This document shows positions 42,383 to 52,900 of a stretch of 59,938 bases of DNA, in pieces (within the stretch, counting starts at the first letter, position 1; every line of letters begins with the position of its first letter). Origin of the DNA: Thermoguttaceae bacterium (GTDB lineage: Bacteria > Planctomycetota > Planctomycetia > Pirellulales > Thermoguttaceae); assembly GCA_017454585.1 (NCBI GenBank), contig JAFTCU010000282.1:1-59938 (forward strand), given 5' to 3'. The translations under genes were made by a program, and so were the position numbers. Below the pieces are notes generated by a model. The model was not told the DNA's origin and searched no databases. It saw only the letters and a program-made list of their open reading frames with translations.

Positions 42383-43705
42383 ATGACGATTTCACGCCGT
42401 AATTTACTCAAACTCACCGCCGCTTCCGTGGCCATTCCTGCGTTTCTCCCGGTCGCTTTCGGCGAGAACGCCCCCAACTCCCGGCTTCGGGTCGGAGCGG
42501 TCGGCGTCGGCGGACGAGGAACCTACGACGCCGGCCTGCACGCGCAGCACGCCGAGATGGTCGCGATCGCCGACCTTGATAAAACCCACGCGGCCGCCGC
42601 GAATCAGCAGATCTGCGCGGGCAAAGCCGAGGAACTGACCGACTACCGCCGCATTCTGGACCGTTCCGACGTGGACGTGGTTTGCATCGCCACGCCCGAC
42701 CACTGGCACACGAAAATCTGCCTCGACGCGCTGGCCGCCGGGAAGCACGTTTTCTGCGAGAAGCCGCTCACGCTGACCATCCGCGAGAATCAGGTCCTCC
42801 GCGAGGCGGTCAAGGCCCACCCGAAACAGGTCATGGCAGTCGGAACCCAGCGCCGGTGCGAGATCCCGCGCTTCACCCGAGCCGTGAACATGGTCCAGAT
42901 GGGGATCCTGGGCAAGATCCAGCGTGTGGTCGTGAGCCTCGGCAAACCGCCGTACGTGACCGCCGCCCCGCCGAAGGACCAGCGTTTCAAAGTGGTTCCG
43001 GTCCCGGCCGAGTTCGACTGGAACACGTGGCAGGGCCAGGCTCCTGAATTCCCGTACATGAAGGAGCGCGCGCATGCCACCTTCCGCGGCTGGTTCGAGT
43101 ATGCCGGCGGGAAAGTCACCGACTGGGGCGCGCATTTCCTCGACACGGCACTCTGGGCCCTGGGAGAAGACCGCCCCGGCCGCGGGATCGTCTGGGTCGA
43201 TCCGTCCGACTGCAATTTCCCGCTCCCGATGAAGGACGGCTTCCCGACCGAGTTCGACTACTGCAACGTTCCGTACGACTTTTACGTCAAAATGAAAACC
43301 CTTGGCGGGATCCCGGTCGATATTGAGACGCGGCTCGACAACGGGATCCTCTTTGAAGGCGAAAAAGGCCGGATCTTCGTCAACTGCGGCAAAATCACCG
43401 GCAAGCCGATCGAGGAGGAGTGGGACAAAGAATACTACGGCGAAAGCGAAAAACGCCTCATTTTCAAAGGCAAGCCCGTGACGGACCACATGACGAACTT
43501 TTACCTCTGCATCCGCGACGGCGGCGAGCCGGTTTCCGACGTTTTCAGCCACATTCAGACGATGACCGCCCTGCACGTTATTAATATTGCAATGCGGCTT
43601 GGCCGAACCATGACTTGGGACCCGGTGGCCGAACGTTTCCCGGAAGACGCTCAGGCCAACACGTTCCTGACCCGCGAGCAGCGCAAGGGGTTTGAAGTGT
43701 GCTAA
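42383..43705 (+). CDS. Exported Gfo/Idh/MocA-family oxidoreductase
   Basis: The product is 440 residues and starts with a twin-arginine signal (SRRNLLKLTAASVAIPAFLPVAFG), so it is probably folded with its cofactor and then exported. The Rossmann part shows LRVGAVGVGGRGTYDAGLHAQH, VVCIATPDHWHTKICLDALAAGKHVFCEKPLT (the EKP cofactor and active-site Lys), and GKVTDWGAHFLDTALWAL. The family oxidises or reduces sugars and inositols with NAD(P). As third gene of the unit that starts at 38145, it may modify sugars released by the two hydrolases. Confidence 0.9.
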   Translation: MTISRRNLLKLTAASVAIPAFLPVAFGENAPNSRLRVGAVGVGGRGTYDAGLHAQHAEMVAIADLDKTHAAAANQQICAGKAEELTDYRRILDRSDVDVVCIATPDHWHTKICLDALAAGKHVFCEKPLTLTIRENQVLREAVKAHPKQVMAVGTQRRCEIPRFTRAVNMVQMGILGKIQRVVVSLGKPPYVTAAPPKDQRFKVVPVPAEFDWNTWQGQAPEFPYMKERAHATFRGWFEYAGGKVTDWGAHFLDTALWALGEDRPGRGIVWVDPSDCNFPLPMKDGFPTEFDYCNVPYDFYVKMKTLGGIPVDIETRLDNGILFEGEKGRIFVNCGKITGKPIEEEWDKEYYGESEKRLIFKGKPVTDHMTNFYLCIRDGGEPVSDVFSHIQTMTALHVINIAMRLGRTMTWDPVAERFPEDAQANTFLTREQRKGFEVC

Positions 43706-43722
43706 AAAAAGCCAGGTAAAAA

Positions 43723-43757
43723 AACGCCGGACTTCTTTCCGTCCGGCGTTCATTTCT
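43723..43757. terminator. Strong hairpin terminator after the carbohydrate cluster
   Basis: AACGCCGGAC (43723-43732) pairs perfectly with GTCCGGCGTT (43741-43750) around an 8-base loop. An A-run precedes it and a T-rich tail follows. Confidence 0.65.
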
Positions 43758-43796
43758 ATGTCCTGAAAAAATCTTACAATTTTATAACTATTCCCA

Positions 43797-43824
43797 TTGA
43801 CAACTTTTTATTTTTCTATATAAT
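43797..43824 (+). promoter_or_regulatory. Promoter of the RND efflux operon
   Basis: Consensus TTGACA (43797-43802) and TATAAT (43819-43824) are 16 bases apart, 49 bases before the adaptor ATG. No repressor gene is adjacent. Confidence 0.7.
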
Positions 43825-43872
43825 ACGTGGTTAAACTATTTTACTCATTTCCTTTTTCGGAGAGATAAAACG

Positions 43873-45477
43873 ATGAGAAGATCCTTTTCGATGACGATGG
43901 CCGCCCTGCTTGCGGTGCAGTGTCTTCTTTTGACTGCGTGCAAAAAAGAGGGGCAACAGGCCCCCCAGCAAATGCCCGACATGACGGCTCTTGTGACGGC
44001 TGAGACCGTTCAGGAGGACTACGCCCAGACTTCCAAAAAGTACGTCGGCACTTTCGACGCCATTGACACGGTGGACGTCGTGGCCCGAGTCGCTGGCAAA
44101 ATCATGGAGTTCAACGTCCATGAAGGCAAAGACGTCAAGACAGGCGAGCAGCTCTTCAAAATCGAAGACGACACGTACAAAGCCAACGTTGCGGCTGCTG
44201 AAGCCAACGTCGCGAACTGCGAGGCGAACATCGTCGCCAGTGAGGGAAATCTCGAATCGGCCAAAGCGACCGTGGACCAGGTCTCGGCCAAACTGAACTA
44301 CGCGGTCACGACCTTCATTCGTTCCGCGCGTCTGTATTGCGGCGAAAACACGGAGATCGTCCCACTCGCCGAGACCCTTTCCACTGGCAAGTCGATCGAT
44401 GAACTGCTCCAGGTAGTTGACCAGATCAGCGAGTTAGCCCGGCACTTCAAAAACCCGGCCGCCGCCGTCTCAAAGGATGACTACGAAAACGCCGAGTCCA
44501 ACCTGCGCAGCGCGATCGCGACGCTTCAGAGCGCTCAGGCCTCCCAAACCACCGCAGAAGGAAACCTCCAAAGCGCCAAAGCCGCCCTTGAGTCCGCCAA
44601 GGCCAAGCTGGATCTGGCGAAAATCGATCTGGCTTACACCGTCGTCACGTCGGACATTGACGGGCGCTGCGGCCGTGCGAATACCTCACTGGGGAATTAC
44701 GTCACCACCGCCAGCGGCGCCCTGATCACCGTCACGCGAATGAATCCGATCTACGTCCGTTTCTCGATGAGTGAACACGACTTCTTCGAGATTTTCGGCT
44801 CGCCGGAAGGTCTGAACAACGGAAACATCAGCATCGAAGTCGAGCTTCTGAACAATGTGGCCGGTTCCTCCGAAGAGGCCCAGAGGTTCCCGATCAAGAA
44901 GGACGAAAACGGCAACAATCTCCTGTTCCTCGACAACTCGGTCAACACGAACATGGGCGCGGTTTACCTCTGGGGAACGTTCGAGAACGAGCACAGCCTG
45001 TTCAACCCCGGCGGTTTGTGCCGCGTGATCCTGAACCACAAAGCCGAAGAAAAGAGCGCATTCGTCCGCACCACCGCGATCCAGCATGACGCGCAGGGCA
45101 CGGCCATTTACGTCGTTGGAAACGGAAACGTCGTGGAACGCCGGCACGTGGAGCTCGGCCCGATCACCAACGGCATGCAGACGATCCTTCCAAACGAGGA
45201 CCCGAGCAAAACGCTGCGCGCGGGTGAAGTCGTCGTGACTACCGGCACGCACAAAATCGTGATGATCCCCGGCGTTCCGACCAAAGTCAAATTCGCCCCG
45301 CCGACGGGCCTGAAACCGGAAGACACGCCAAACACTTTCCTCGGGACCGTGGGAGGCGAAGCCGCGCCCGCTGCTCCGAATCCGGCTGACGCACCGGCTG
45401 CAGCCCATCCCGAAGCAGGGAAACAGTCTCCGAAAGAAGCCCGGAACGTTCCGTCCCAACCGTCCTCTAAAAGCTGA
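43873..45477 (+). CDS. RND efflux periplasmic adaptor lipoprotein
   Basis: The product is 534 residues. A lipoprotein signal ends at the lipobox LLTAC (Cys23), giving inner-membrane anchoring. VGTFDAIDTVDVVARVAGKIMEFNVHEGKDVKTGEQLFKIED is the lipoyl half motif of AcrA/HlyD-type adaptors. A long alpha-hairpin (about 95-255, with repeated SAKA and AEGNL heptads) carries an insertion of about 50 residues. The second lipoyl half is LAKIDLAYTVVTSDIDGRCG, followed by beta-barrel domains. The tail is Ala/Pro-rich. The pump gene starts 12 bases downstream. No outer-membrane TolC partner is seen. Confidence 0.9.
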   Translation: MRRSFSMTMAALLAVQCLLLTACKKEGQQAPQQMPDMTALVTAETVQEDYAQTSKKYVGTFDAIDTVDVVARVAGKIMEFNVHEGKDVKTGEQLFKIEDDTYKANVAAAEANVANCEANIVASEGNLESAKATVDQVSAKLNYAVTTFIRSARLYCGENTEIVPLAETLSTGKSIDELLQVVDQISELARHFKNPAAAVSKDDYENAESNLRSAIATLQSAQASQTTAEGNLQSAKAALESAKAKLDLAKIDLAYTVVTSDIDGRCGRANTSLGNYVTTASGALITVTRMNPIYVRFSMSEHDFFEIFGSPEGLNNGNISIEVELLNNVAGSSEEAQRFPIKKDENGNNLLFLDNSVNTNMGAVYLWGTFENEHSLFNPGGLCRVILNHKAEEKSAFVRTTAIQHDAQGTAIYVVGNGNVVERRHVELGPITNGMQTILPNEDPSKTLRAGEVVVTTGTHKIVMIPGVPTKVKFAPPTGLKPEDTPNTFLGTVGGEAAPAAPNPADAPAAAHPEAGKQSPKEARNVPSQPSSKS

Positions 45478-45489
45478 AAGGATTGAACG

Positions 45490-48400
45490 ATGATTTCCGG
45501 AATTTTTATTCAGCGTCCGAAACTCGCGATCGTCATCAGCCTTTTGTTGATCCTCGCGGGTATTCTCACCATCCCGAACATGCCGATCTCGGAGTACCCG
45601 GAAGTGGCGCCGCCGCAGATCCAGGTCACGGCCACCTACCCCGGTGCGTCCTCCAAGGACATCGCGGACACGGTAGCGGCTCCGATCGAAGCCCAGATGA
45701 ACGGTCTGGAAAAACTCCTCTACTTCAAATCGACCTCAAGCAACACGGGCGTTTACCAGCTGGACGTTTATTTCCAGTACGGCGCGAACAGTGACATTTC
45801 CCAGGTGAACGTTCAGAACGCCGTATCCCGCGCGGAACCGACACTTCCAAGCGAAGTCAAGCAGTACGGCGTTCAGGTCAAGAAACGGTCCTCCGACATT
45901 TTGTCCGTCTTCTCGTTCGAGGCGGAGAAACTGAGTACCCGTGAGCTTGCGTCTTACGTCAAGATCCACATTCTGGACGAAATCGCCCGCGTGGATGGGA
46001 TCAGTGACGCCATATTCTGGTCAAACGATTACTACAGTATGCGAGTCTGGCTTGACCCGGCAAAAATGGCTGCGATGGGCGTTTCCGCGACCGAAGTGGC
46101 CGCTGCGATCCAGGGGCAATACGTTCAGGCCGCGGCCGGGGCCGTGGGGATCGAAGCCAGTAATGACCTGATGCAGTACAAGATCAACGTCAAAGGCCGA
46201 CTGACGACCGAAGAGGAATTCCGCGAGATCGTCGTCCGTGCCGACGGTAAAGGCAACATCGTGAAGATGGGCGACATCGCCAAAGTCGAATTGGGTTCCG
46301 AATCCTATGCTGCTCACAGTAAACGAAACGGCAGACCCTGCTGCGCGATCGCAATTTTCCGTACCACCGGCGCCAACGCGCTTGATACGGTGAACGCGAC
46401 CATCGATAAAATCGAATCCCTAAGGCCCGACTTCGAGAAAATGGGGATCGAGTACCGAACCGCCTACAACCCGACGGAGTACATCACGATCGCTCTGAAA
46501 GAAATCGTGCAGACGCTGGGCGAGGCTCTGTTCCTCGTGATCCTCGTAACGTACATTTTCCTTCAGGACTGGCGCGCCACGATCATTCCGGCCGTCGCCA
46601 TCCCGGTCTCTCTGCTCGGAACATTCCCGGTCCTGTACGCGCTGGGATTTACGATCAATACGCTCACCATGTTCGGCATGATCCTCGTGATCGGGTCCCT
46701 GGTGGACGATGCTATCGTCGTGGTGGAAAGCGTCATGAGTAACATCGAACAGGGCCTGGAACCCCGTGAAGCCACGATCAAAAGCATGCATCAGATCACG
46801 GGGGCCGTCATCGCGACAACACTCGTGACGCTCGCCATTTACATTCCGATCTGCTTTAACGGTGGTATGGTAGGGGTGATTTACCTCCAGTTCGCCGTCA
46901 CCATGAGTGTCGCACTGGTCCTCTCGTCAGTGAACGCGCTATCACTGAGCCCGGCGCTGTGCGTGATGATCCTCCGCAAGAAACGGGAAAACAGGTTTTC
47001 GCCCATGAACATCCTTTTCAAGCCGTTTAACTACGGGCTTGAGAAATTCCGCGGCGCGTTCCTTTTCTTCAGCGGGATCCTGGTACGCCGGACCCTGTTG
47101 ACGGTTCTCGTTCTGGGAGCGGTTTTGTACACAGATAAATATTTTTTCAGCGTGACCCCGTCCTCTTTCCTCCCGGATGAAGACAAAGGCGCGATCATGG
47201 TGAACGTCGAAATGGCCCCGGGAACCGCACTTTCCGAAACGTGCCGCGTTCTCGACTACCTGAATGATTATTTCAGCAAGGAACCCTGCGTTTCCAGCAC
47301 ACTGACGGTCGCCGGTTTTGGTATGCTTGCCGGTCAGGGTGAAAACAACGGAATGCTCATCCTCGATTTGCAGAAGTGGGACAAACGAACGACTCCCGAA
47401 ACGCAAGTCAGCGCTCTCCAGATGAAGTTCCAGATGATGGCGATGACGATCCCGGAAGCCCGAATCATGTGCTTCACTCCGCCGGCAATCGTCGGCATGG
47501 GAGCCACGTCCGGCGCATCTTTCATGCTTAGTTCCACCGGAAAAGCGGACCCCGTCGAACTTTCCCAGGTGGGCAAAGTACTTAGCGGTGAGTTAATGGG
47601 GATCCAGGACGTTCAGTTCGCCCAGACGACCTACAACGCTGACATGCCACAGCTGAGGCTGGAAATCGACCGTGAAAAGGCCGAGTTGATGAAAGTCCCG
47701 ATCGCTGCGGTTTTCAGAACGCTTCAGACCCAGCTGGCCTCGTTCTACGTCAACGATTTTAACATCAGTGGCTACACGTTCAAGGTCCAGCTTCAGGCGG
47801 CCGCGTCCGAGCGAAGCGTCATGGAAGACGTTGAAAATCTGTACATTCCGAACTCGATCGGTGAAATGGTTCCCGTGACGGCCATCGCGAACATTCATTA
47901 CGAAGTGGGTCCGCAGCAGATCATCCGTTTCAACCAGTACATTTCGGCCAGCTTCAACGCCGCACTCAGGCCGGGAACGATGAAAAGCTCCGGACAGTTC
48001 ATGGCTGAAATCGAAAACGCGCAAACCATCCAGCCAAAACCCGGTCAGCCGGCCGAGTACAAGATCAACTGGACCGATATGAGTCTCCAGGAGCACCTGA
48101 ACCAGGGGAAAATCGGCAGTTTGCTGGCGATGGCGATCATTTTCGGCTACCTGTTCCTCGTGGCGCAATATGAGTCGTGGACGATCCCGCTCCCCGTGAT
48201 GCTTTCGGTTTCCGTCGCCATGCTCGGCGCCATGCTCGGTTTGATGTGGTGCCACAAAGACTTGAGTATTTACGCCCAGCTGGGCCTCGTGATGCTGATC
48301 GGTCTGGCCAGCAAGAACGCCATTTTGATGGTCGAGTTCTCGAAAGAGGAGCACGAAACGCACGGTCTGAACATCACCGACGCGGCCCTTTCCGGCGCAA

Positions 48401-48735
48401 GCCAGCGATTCCGCGCGGTGCTTATGACGGCGTTCTCGTTCATCCTCGGCGTGGTTCCGCTTCTCACGGCCACGGGCGCAGGCGCCGCCAGCCGAGTCGC
48501 CATCGGCGTTCCGACGTTCTACGGAATGTTGATCGCCACGGTGTTCGGTATCGCGCTGATCCCGGCGCTCTACGCGGCCTGCCAGCGTATGCGTGAACTC
48601 ACGAAAAGGCCGGACAAATCGCCGAATACCCAGGGGATGCCGGCAGCAGTGCTGGAAGGCCAGGTCGAAGTACTTGAAAACCCGATTGAAGAGCTGGAAA
48701 GCCCGGCCGAAGAACTGGAAAGCCCGGAAGAATAA
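45490..48735 (+). CDS. RND (HAE1-type) multidrug efflux pump, AcrB-like
   Basis: The product is 1081 residues. It has the first helix [48 protein letters not shown], the periplasmic PN/PC subdomains, the proton-relay [14 protein letters not shown] with two adjacent Asp in helix 4, and the second-half helices [21 protein letters not shown] and [22 protein letters not shown]. It is a proton-driven exporter of hydrophobic compounds. The C-terminus carries a Glu/Leu-rich repeat ([19 protein letters not shown]) absent from E. coli AcrB. Confidence 0.95.
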   Translation: MISGIFIQRPKLAIVISLLLILAGILTIPNMPISEYPEVAPPQIQVTATYPGASSKDIADTVAAPIEAQMNGLEKLLYFKSTSSNTGVYQLDVYFQYGANSDISQVNVQNAVSRAEPTLPSEVKQYGVQVKKRSSDILSVFSFEAEKLSTRELASYVKIHILDEIARVDGISDAIFWSNDYYSMRVWLDPAKMAAMGVSATEVAAAIQGQYVQAAAGAVGIEASNDLMQYKINVKGRLTTEEEFREIVVRADGKGNIVKMGDIAKVELGSESYAAHSKRNGRPCCAIAIFRTTGANALDTVNATIDKIESLRPDFEKMGIEYRTAYNPTEYITIALKEIVQTLGEALFLVILVTYIFLQDWRATIIPAVAIPVSLLGTFPVLYALGFTINTLTMFGMILVIGSLVDDAIVVVESVMSNIEQGLEPREATIKSMHQITGAVIATTLVTLAIYIPICFNGGMVGVIYLQFAVTMSVALVLSSVNALSLSPALCVMILRKKRENRFSPMNILFKPFNYGLEKFRGAFLFFSGILVRRTLLTVLVLGAVLYTDKYFFSVTPSSFLPDEDKGAIMVNVEMAPGTALSETCRVLDYLNDYFSKEPCVSSTLTVAGFGMLAGQGENNGMLILDLQKWDKRTTPETQVSALQMKFQMMAMTIPEARIMCFTPPAIVGMGATSGASFMLSSTGKADPVELSQVGKVLSGELMGIQDVQFAQTTYNADMPQLRLEIDREKAELMKVPIAAVFRTLQTQLASFYVNDFNISGYTFKVQLQAAASERSVMEDVENLYIPNSIGEMVPVTAIANIHYEVGPQQIIRFNQYISASFNAALRPGTMKSSGQFMAEIENAQTIQPKPGQPAEYKINWTDMSLQEHLNQGKIGSLLAMAIIFGYLFLVAQYESWTIPLPVMLSVSVAMLGAMLGLMWCHKDLSIYAQLGLVMLIGLASKNAILMVEFSKEEHETHGLNITDAALSGASQRFRAVLMTAFSFILGVVPLLTATGAGAASRVAIGVPTFYGMLIATVFGIALIPALYAACQRMRELTKRPDKSPNTQGMPAAVLEGQVEVLENPIEELESPAEELESPEE

Positions 48736-48762
48736 ATGATTTCAAGCCGGTAAAGTTTTAGG

Positions 48763-48800
48763 AAATCGTAACGCTGTAACTGCGGCGTTACGATTTTTCT
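48763..48800 (+). terminator. Rho-independent terminator of the RND operon
   Basis: AAATCGTAACGC (48763-48774) pairs fully with GCGTTACGATTT (48785-48796), followed by TTCTTTT. After it, TTTACT-N17-AATAAT at 48864-48892 is a possible promoter for the next gene. Confidence 0.8.
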
Positions 48801-48974
48801 TTTACAATCCTGAAAAAATTTCCACTTTTTCTTGTAATTTCTGAAAAAACTCTCGTTTTGCTCTTTACTCAAACCGCGAAATTTGGAATAATGCCCCCAA
48901 TGAACGTCACCCTATGGGGGGTTGAACGGAGATTTATTTCGACATAAGGTCGATTTCGATTCAAGGAGAATACA

Positions 48975-49721
48975 ATGACGAAATCCAAATGGATGATGAT
49001 TTGCGCAGCGTTGGCCTGCGGTTTGGTTCTGGCTATTTCTGTTGTCGCCCAGCAAGGGACTTCTACGACGACCCCTCCGGCGGCCGTTCGCTCCGCAGTC
49101 GGGCTGGTCGATGTCGGTCACATTATTTCCCAGAACGCCAATATTGATAAACAAATGGCCGCGATTAACGAGAAGTACTCCAAACTTCTCCAGGATTCCA
49201 TGAAAGACCGTCAGGAAATCGCCAATATGCGCGAACTCCTGAATACGTATGACAAAAACTCCGACATTTACCGTGAAACCGAGCAGAAGATGCTCTCCCA
49301 GCGCGGCGAACTGGAATCCAAGCAGCTCATGCTGATCAAACAGGCCACGGAAGAACGCCTCAAGCTGTTCAACTCTGTGTACACCACGATCATGAAGCAG
49401 GCGGAAGTCGTCGGTGCCCACTTCGGAATGAGCATCGTGCTGAACTACGACCGTTCCAAGCTGATCGAAGAAGTTCCGCTTCTCACTAACCCGCAGCAAT
49501 ATGAAGCCTTCTTCGGCCAGTACGCTCAGACCGTCGCCATGCGCCCGATCGTTTGGGCCAACGGCAAAACGGTTGACCTGACCTCCCTCGTTCTGAACCA
49601 GATCCAGAAGGCTGACCCGTCTTCCATTCGTACACCCAACACGACGGTGAAGGCCCAGCCCGCCGCGACCAATACTGCGGTTGGAACGAAAGCCACCGTC
49701 CCGGCCACGACCAATCGTTAA
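48975..49721 (+). CDS. OmpH/Skp-family periplasmic chaperone
   Basis: The ATG at 48975 follows AAGGAGAATACA, a strong ribosome binding site. The product is 248 residues with a signal peptide (MICAALACGLVLAISVVAQ). It then has VGLVDVGHIISQNANIDKQMAAINEKY, a long coiled coil (about 65-130) and GMSIVLNYDRSKLIEEVPLL. This is the Skp/OmpH pattern of a jellyfish-shaped trimer that holds unfolded outer-membrane proteins on their way to BamA. A Thr/Ala-rich tail of about 40 residues is extra. In many genomes ompH follows bamA; here they are 39 kb apart. Confidence 0.85.
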   Translation: MTKSKWMMICAALACGLVLAISVVAQQGTSTTTPPAAVRSAVGLVDVGHIISQNANIDKQMAAINEKYSKLLQDSMKDRQEIANMRELLNTYDKNSDIYRETEQKMLSQRGELESKQLMLIKQATEERLKLFNSVYTTIMKQAEVVGAHFGMSIVLNYDRSKLIEEVPLLTNPQQYEAFFGQYAQTVAMRPIVWANGKTVDLTSLVLNQIQKADPSSIRTPNTTVKAQPAATNTAVGTKATVPATTNR

Positions 49722-49740
49722 AAAAAAATAAAGTCCGAAA

Positions 49741-49782
49741 GGCCACAACGTGATACAATCATCACGCTGTGGTCTTTTTTTG
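49741..49782 (+). terminator. Rho-independent terminator after ompH
   Basis: GGCCACAACGTGAT pairs with ATCACGCTGTGGTC (one mismatch) around ACAATC, followed by a run of seven T. Confidence 0.85.
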
Positions 49783-49894
49783 TATGATGTTAAAACCGAC
49801 AGCGCTCTGATGGGCAGAAAAAACACTTTTTTCGGTCAAATTTGACTTTTTTCTTCTAAAATCACTCATTTTTTACTTTTTTTCCAAAAAAATC

Positions 49895-49922
49895 TTGCAA
49901 AATTTCTGATTTCGTGTAAAAT
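49895..49922 (+). promoter_or_regulatory. Promoter of the PEP-CTERM gene
   Basis: TTGCAA (49895-49900) and TAAAAT (49917-49922) are 16 bases apart, 48 bases before the ATG. Confidence 0.5.
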
Positions 49923-49970
49923 ATTGTCTATGTAATTAACCTGTAATTGATTAAATTGAGGGGCAACATT

Positions 49971-52900
49971 ATGCGTCATCCTTTTTTATTCACCATATTC
50001 TCCTTGCTGACGATTGGTTTCGCCGGGATTTCCGCCGCTGTTGACGATACGGGAACGGAAGGTTTGACCGTCACGATCGCCGATCCTGCGGTAATTCAAA
50101 CCTCCGATGGCCTGACCGGGTCCGGTAATTTGACCCTCACGACCACCGGTTACACGGTCGGTGACGCTGCGACCTACGGCACGTACCAGTTTAGCTCCGG
50201 CGCAAGCACGACCGGCTTCACCGGCGGCCTCGTTCTGAACGGCGCCAATATGGACCTGAACGGAAACGCGCTGACCGTCACGACGATCACCACCGACGGC
50301 AACGACAAGATCGCCACCATAACGAACAGCGCCGGGACCACCGCGAATCTGACGTTTTCGCAGAATTTCAATCTCTACGCGGCAGTCACGGGAGACGTGA
50401 ATCTGACGTGGAATCTCACCAGTACAACGAGTCAGGTGTACACCCCCCTCACGAACACGGCAGGAACCTCGGTTTCCAACGGTACGATCGAGATCAAAAC
50501 AGGCACCGCCACCAATCCTTTCGGCACCGGAACGGTCAAATTGAACAATACAAAAGTCTGCTTTAGCGCGAGCGCCATCACACAGACCGCTCCGATGGAA
50601 CTGACGGGCGACTGCTTCATCCGTCTGGCTTCTGGCGGAAGCGCCAATATTTCCGGGGCCGTTAGCGGCACGGGGAACCTCGTCATTCCGTACGACGGCG
50701 CGTCCTTTACCTTCTCCGGCACGCCGAAAACTTACACGGGTAAAACCGTTATCGGGATCTCGACCTACCACTGGAACAACGCCAGCGCGAAAGCCCAGAT
50801 CACCCTCCAGGCGGAGAATCTCCTCCCGGCCGCGACCACCGTGGTGATGGGAAGCGACTGCGGCGGAAGTACGCTCGCCCTGAACGGCTACTCCCAAACC
50901 ATTAAAGGCCTGAATGGTGCCGGCTCAATCACAACTACAGCAGGAAAACCCACGACGCTGACCGTCACCTCGGCGGATGTCACTGGCAATTTCAAGCTCG
51001 GCAACAGTGCGACGCTTGCGCTTCCGGGTGGGGAATACACGCGCCTGAACGTTTCCGGTGAAGGGAATCTCTCGTTTAGCGACGACGCGACGCTCTCCCC
51101 CGGTGAATTAAACTGGGGCGTCACCCAAATTAGCTCAACCGGAAACGGTGACTACACTACCCCGGCCAACCCGACCGAATGGACGCTGACGCCGGATAAA
51201 CTTTCCGCGAGAACCACCGCTGAATTCCCGAACAATACCACGTACTCCTACCAGGGGATCTTCACTGCGAAAGAGGAAATGACGCTTTCCTTCCTGAAAA
51301 ACTTCGACGATGGGGGACTCGTATGGGTCACGCCCATCAATGAAGACGGCACGCTCGGCACCAAAATGACGGCCGTTGCCAGTGGAGCGGGCGAAGTCGG
51401 AACCACTCTGACCCATACTTCCGGTTCCACCAGCGCGTGGGACGCTTTGGTCGTCGGAGAAGTCACGCTTTCCCCGGGGAAATGGCTCATTGAAACCCGC
51501 GTGGGTCAAGGCGGCGGTGGTATTGGAGCGACGTACTCCTACACCCAGGACGGGCAGACTGTTTACGTTCCGGGGATCGCAGTGAAAGCCGGCGGAAACG
51601 CCACGGATCTTGACGGAGTTCCCGAATACAAAGCGCTCAATATTAATGAAAACGGCGAGCTGGCTGGCATTTCTAACCTCGTGGCCAGTCACCCCGACAC
51701 GATCATCAGCACGAACGTCCAAATCGCCGACGGCAAGACGCTCACGATCGATGCCGGCACCAACGCGAAGGTAAAAGTTTCCGGCGACGTTTCGGGCGAG
51801 GGGAGCAAACTCGTTCTGACGGGCGACAGCACGACTTCCGAAGCCGTGCTCACCGGCGTGAATTCCTACTCCGGCGGCACCACGGTCAACGTCCCCAAAC
51901 TCACGGTCAACAACGGGCGGTCCCTCGGTACCGGGGCCGTGACGTTCGACGCGCCTAACGGGACGGATGTCGTCTTTGACCCAAGTGTGGAAAGCAAAGT
52001 CGATACGTTGTGGAAAGAAGGGTCCATCGTAAAGGACGGCATTCAGAAAACCGAAACGCCCGCTTCCCTTGTACACACCAGCGAGGCCACGCACACCGCC
52101 ACGACCATTGGCGGCACAACGACTTGGGCGTACATCTCGGATGAACTCATTTCGGAAGCCGACTTCACGATGTATTTCAGCAAAACGTACGACGATGCCG
52201 CCTACATAAAAGTCACCGACCTGACTGACGATTCCCTGAGCAAAGTAGTCATTGATCACGGCGCCTACAATAGCGCGGCGTTTGGCACGTTCGATTTCCT
52301 GGAAGGGCACCACTACGCCATCGACCTGCGCGTCTATAACGGCGGCGGCGGATCCGGACCGTACAACATCAGCGGCTCCGGCATAACCAGCGGGATCGGT
52401 ATCGGCGCCTCGACCCAAGGCTTTACGGACGGCGTCGGAAATGAATCGTTCATCACCCCGAATTTCGATTCGACCGGCGCACTGATCGGCTCGGCTCTGC
52501 ACGGGTACGGAAGCAATATTTTCACGCAGGATCTCATCCTGAACCAGAACGTTTCCATCGACGCGTCGCAGGCCAATCTTCAGTTCGACGGCCAGATCTC
52601 CGGCACTGGGGCGCTGACGCTCAAAAACGGAGGTTACACCCTGACGCATGAAGGCAATTCCGTCGGCGGTCTCACGCTTGAAAACGCCAGCTACGACGCC
52701 ACAAAAACGACCGGCGTAATGGAAGTGAACGGCGATTTGGCCATCACGGACTCGGCGATCACCCTCAGCCTGAACGGCCTGGAAGATGATGAGAGCTGGA
52801 CCCTGTTCAGCGTCGCAGACGGCGGAACCGTCACGATGAACAACACAAGCTGGACGTTCAACTATGACGGCGAACCAGTCTCAGGTATAAACACCGTAAA

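Noticed and set aside
42404..43753. 449-codon open frame opposite the Gfo/Idh/MocA gene
   Set aside because: It is an antisense artefact of G/C-rich third codon positions; the plus-strand gene has a Tat signal and EKP motif.
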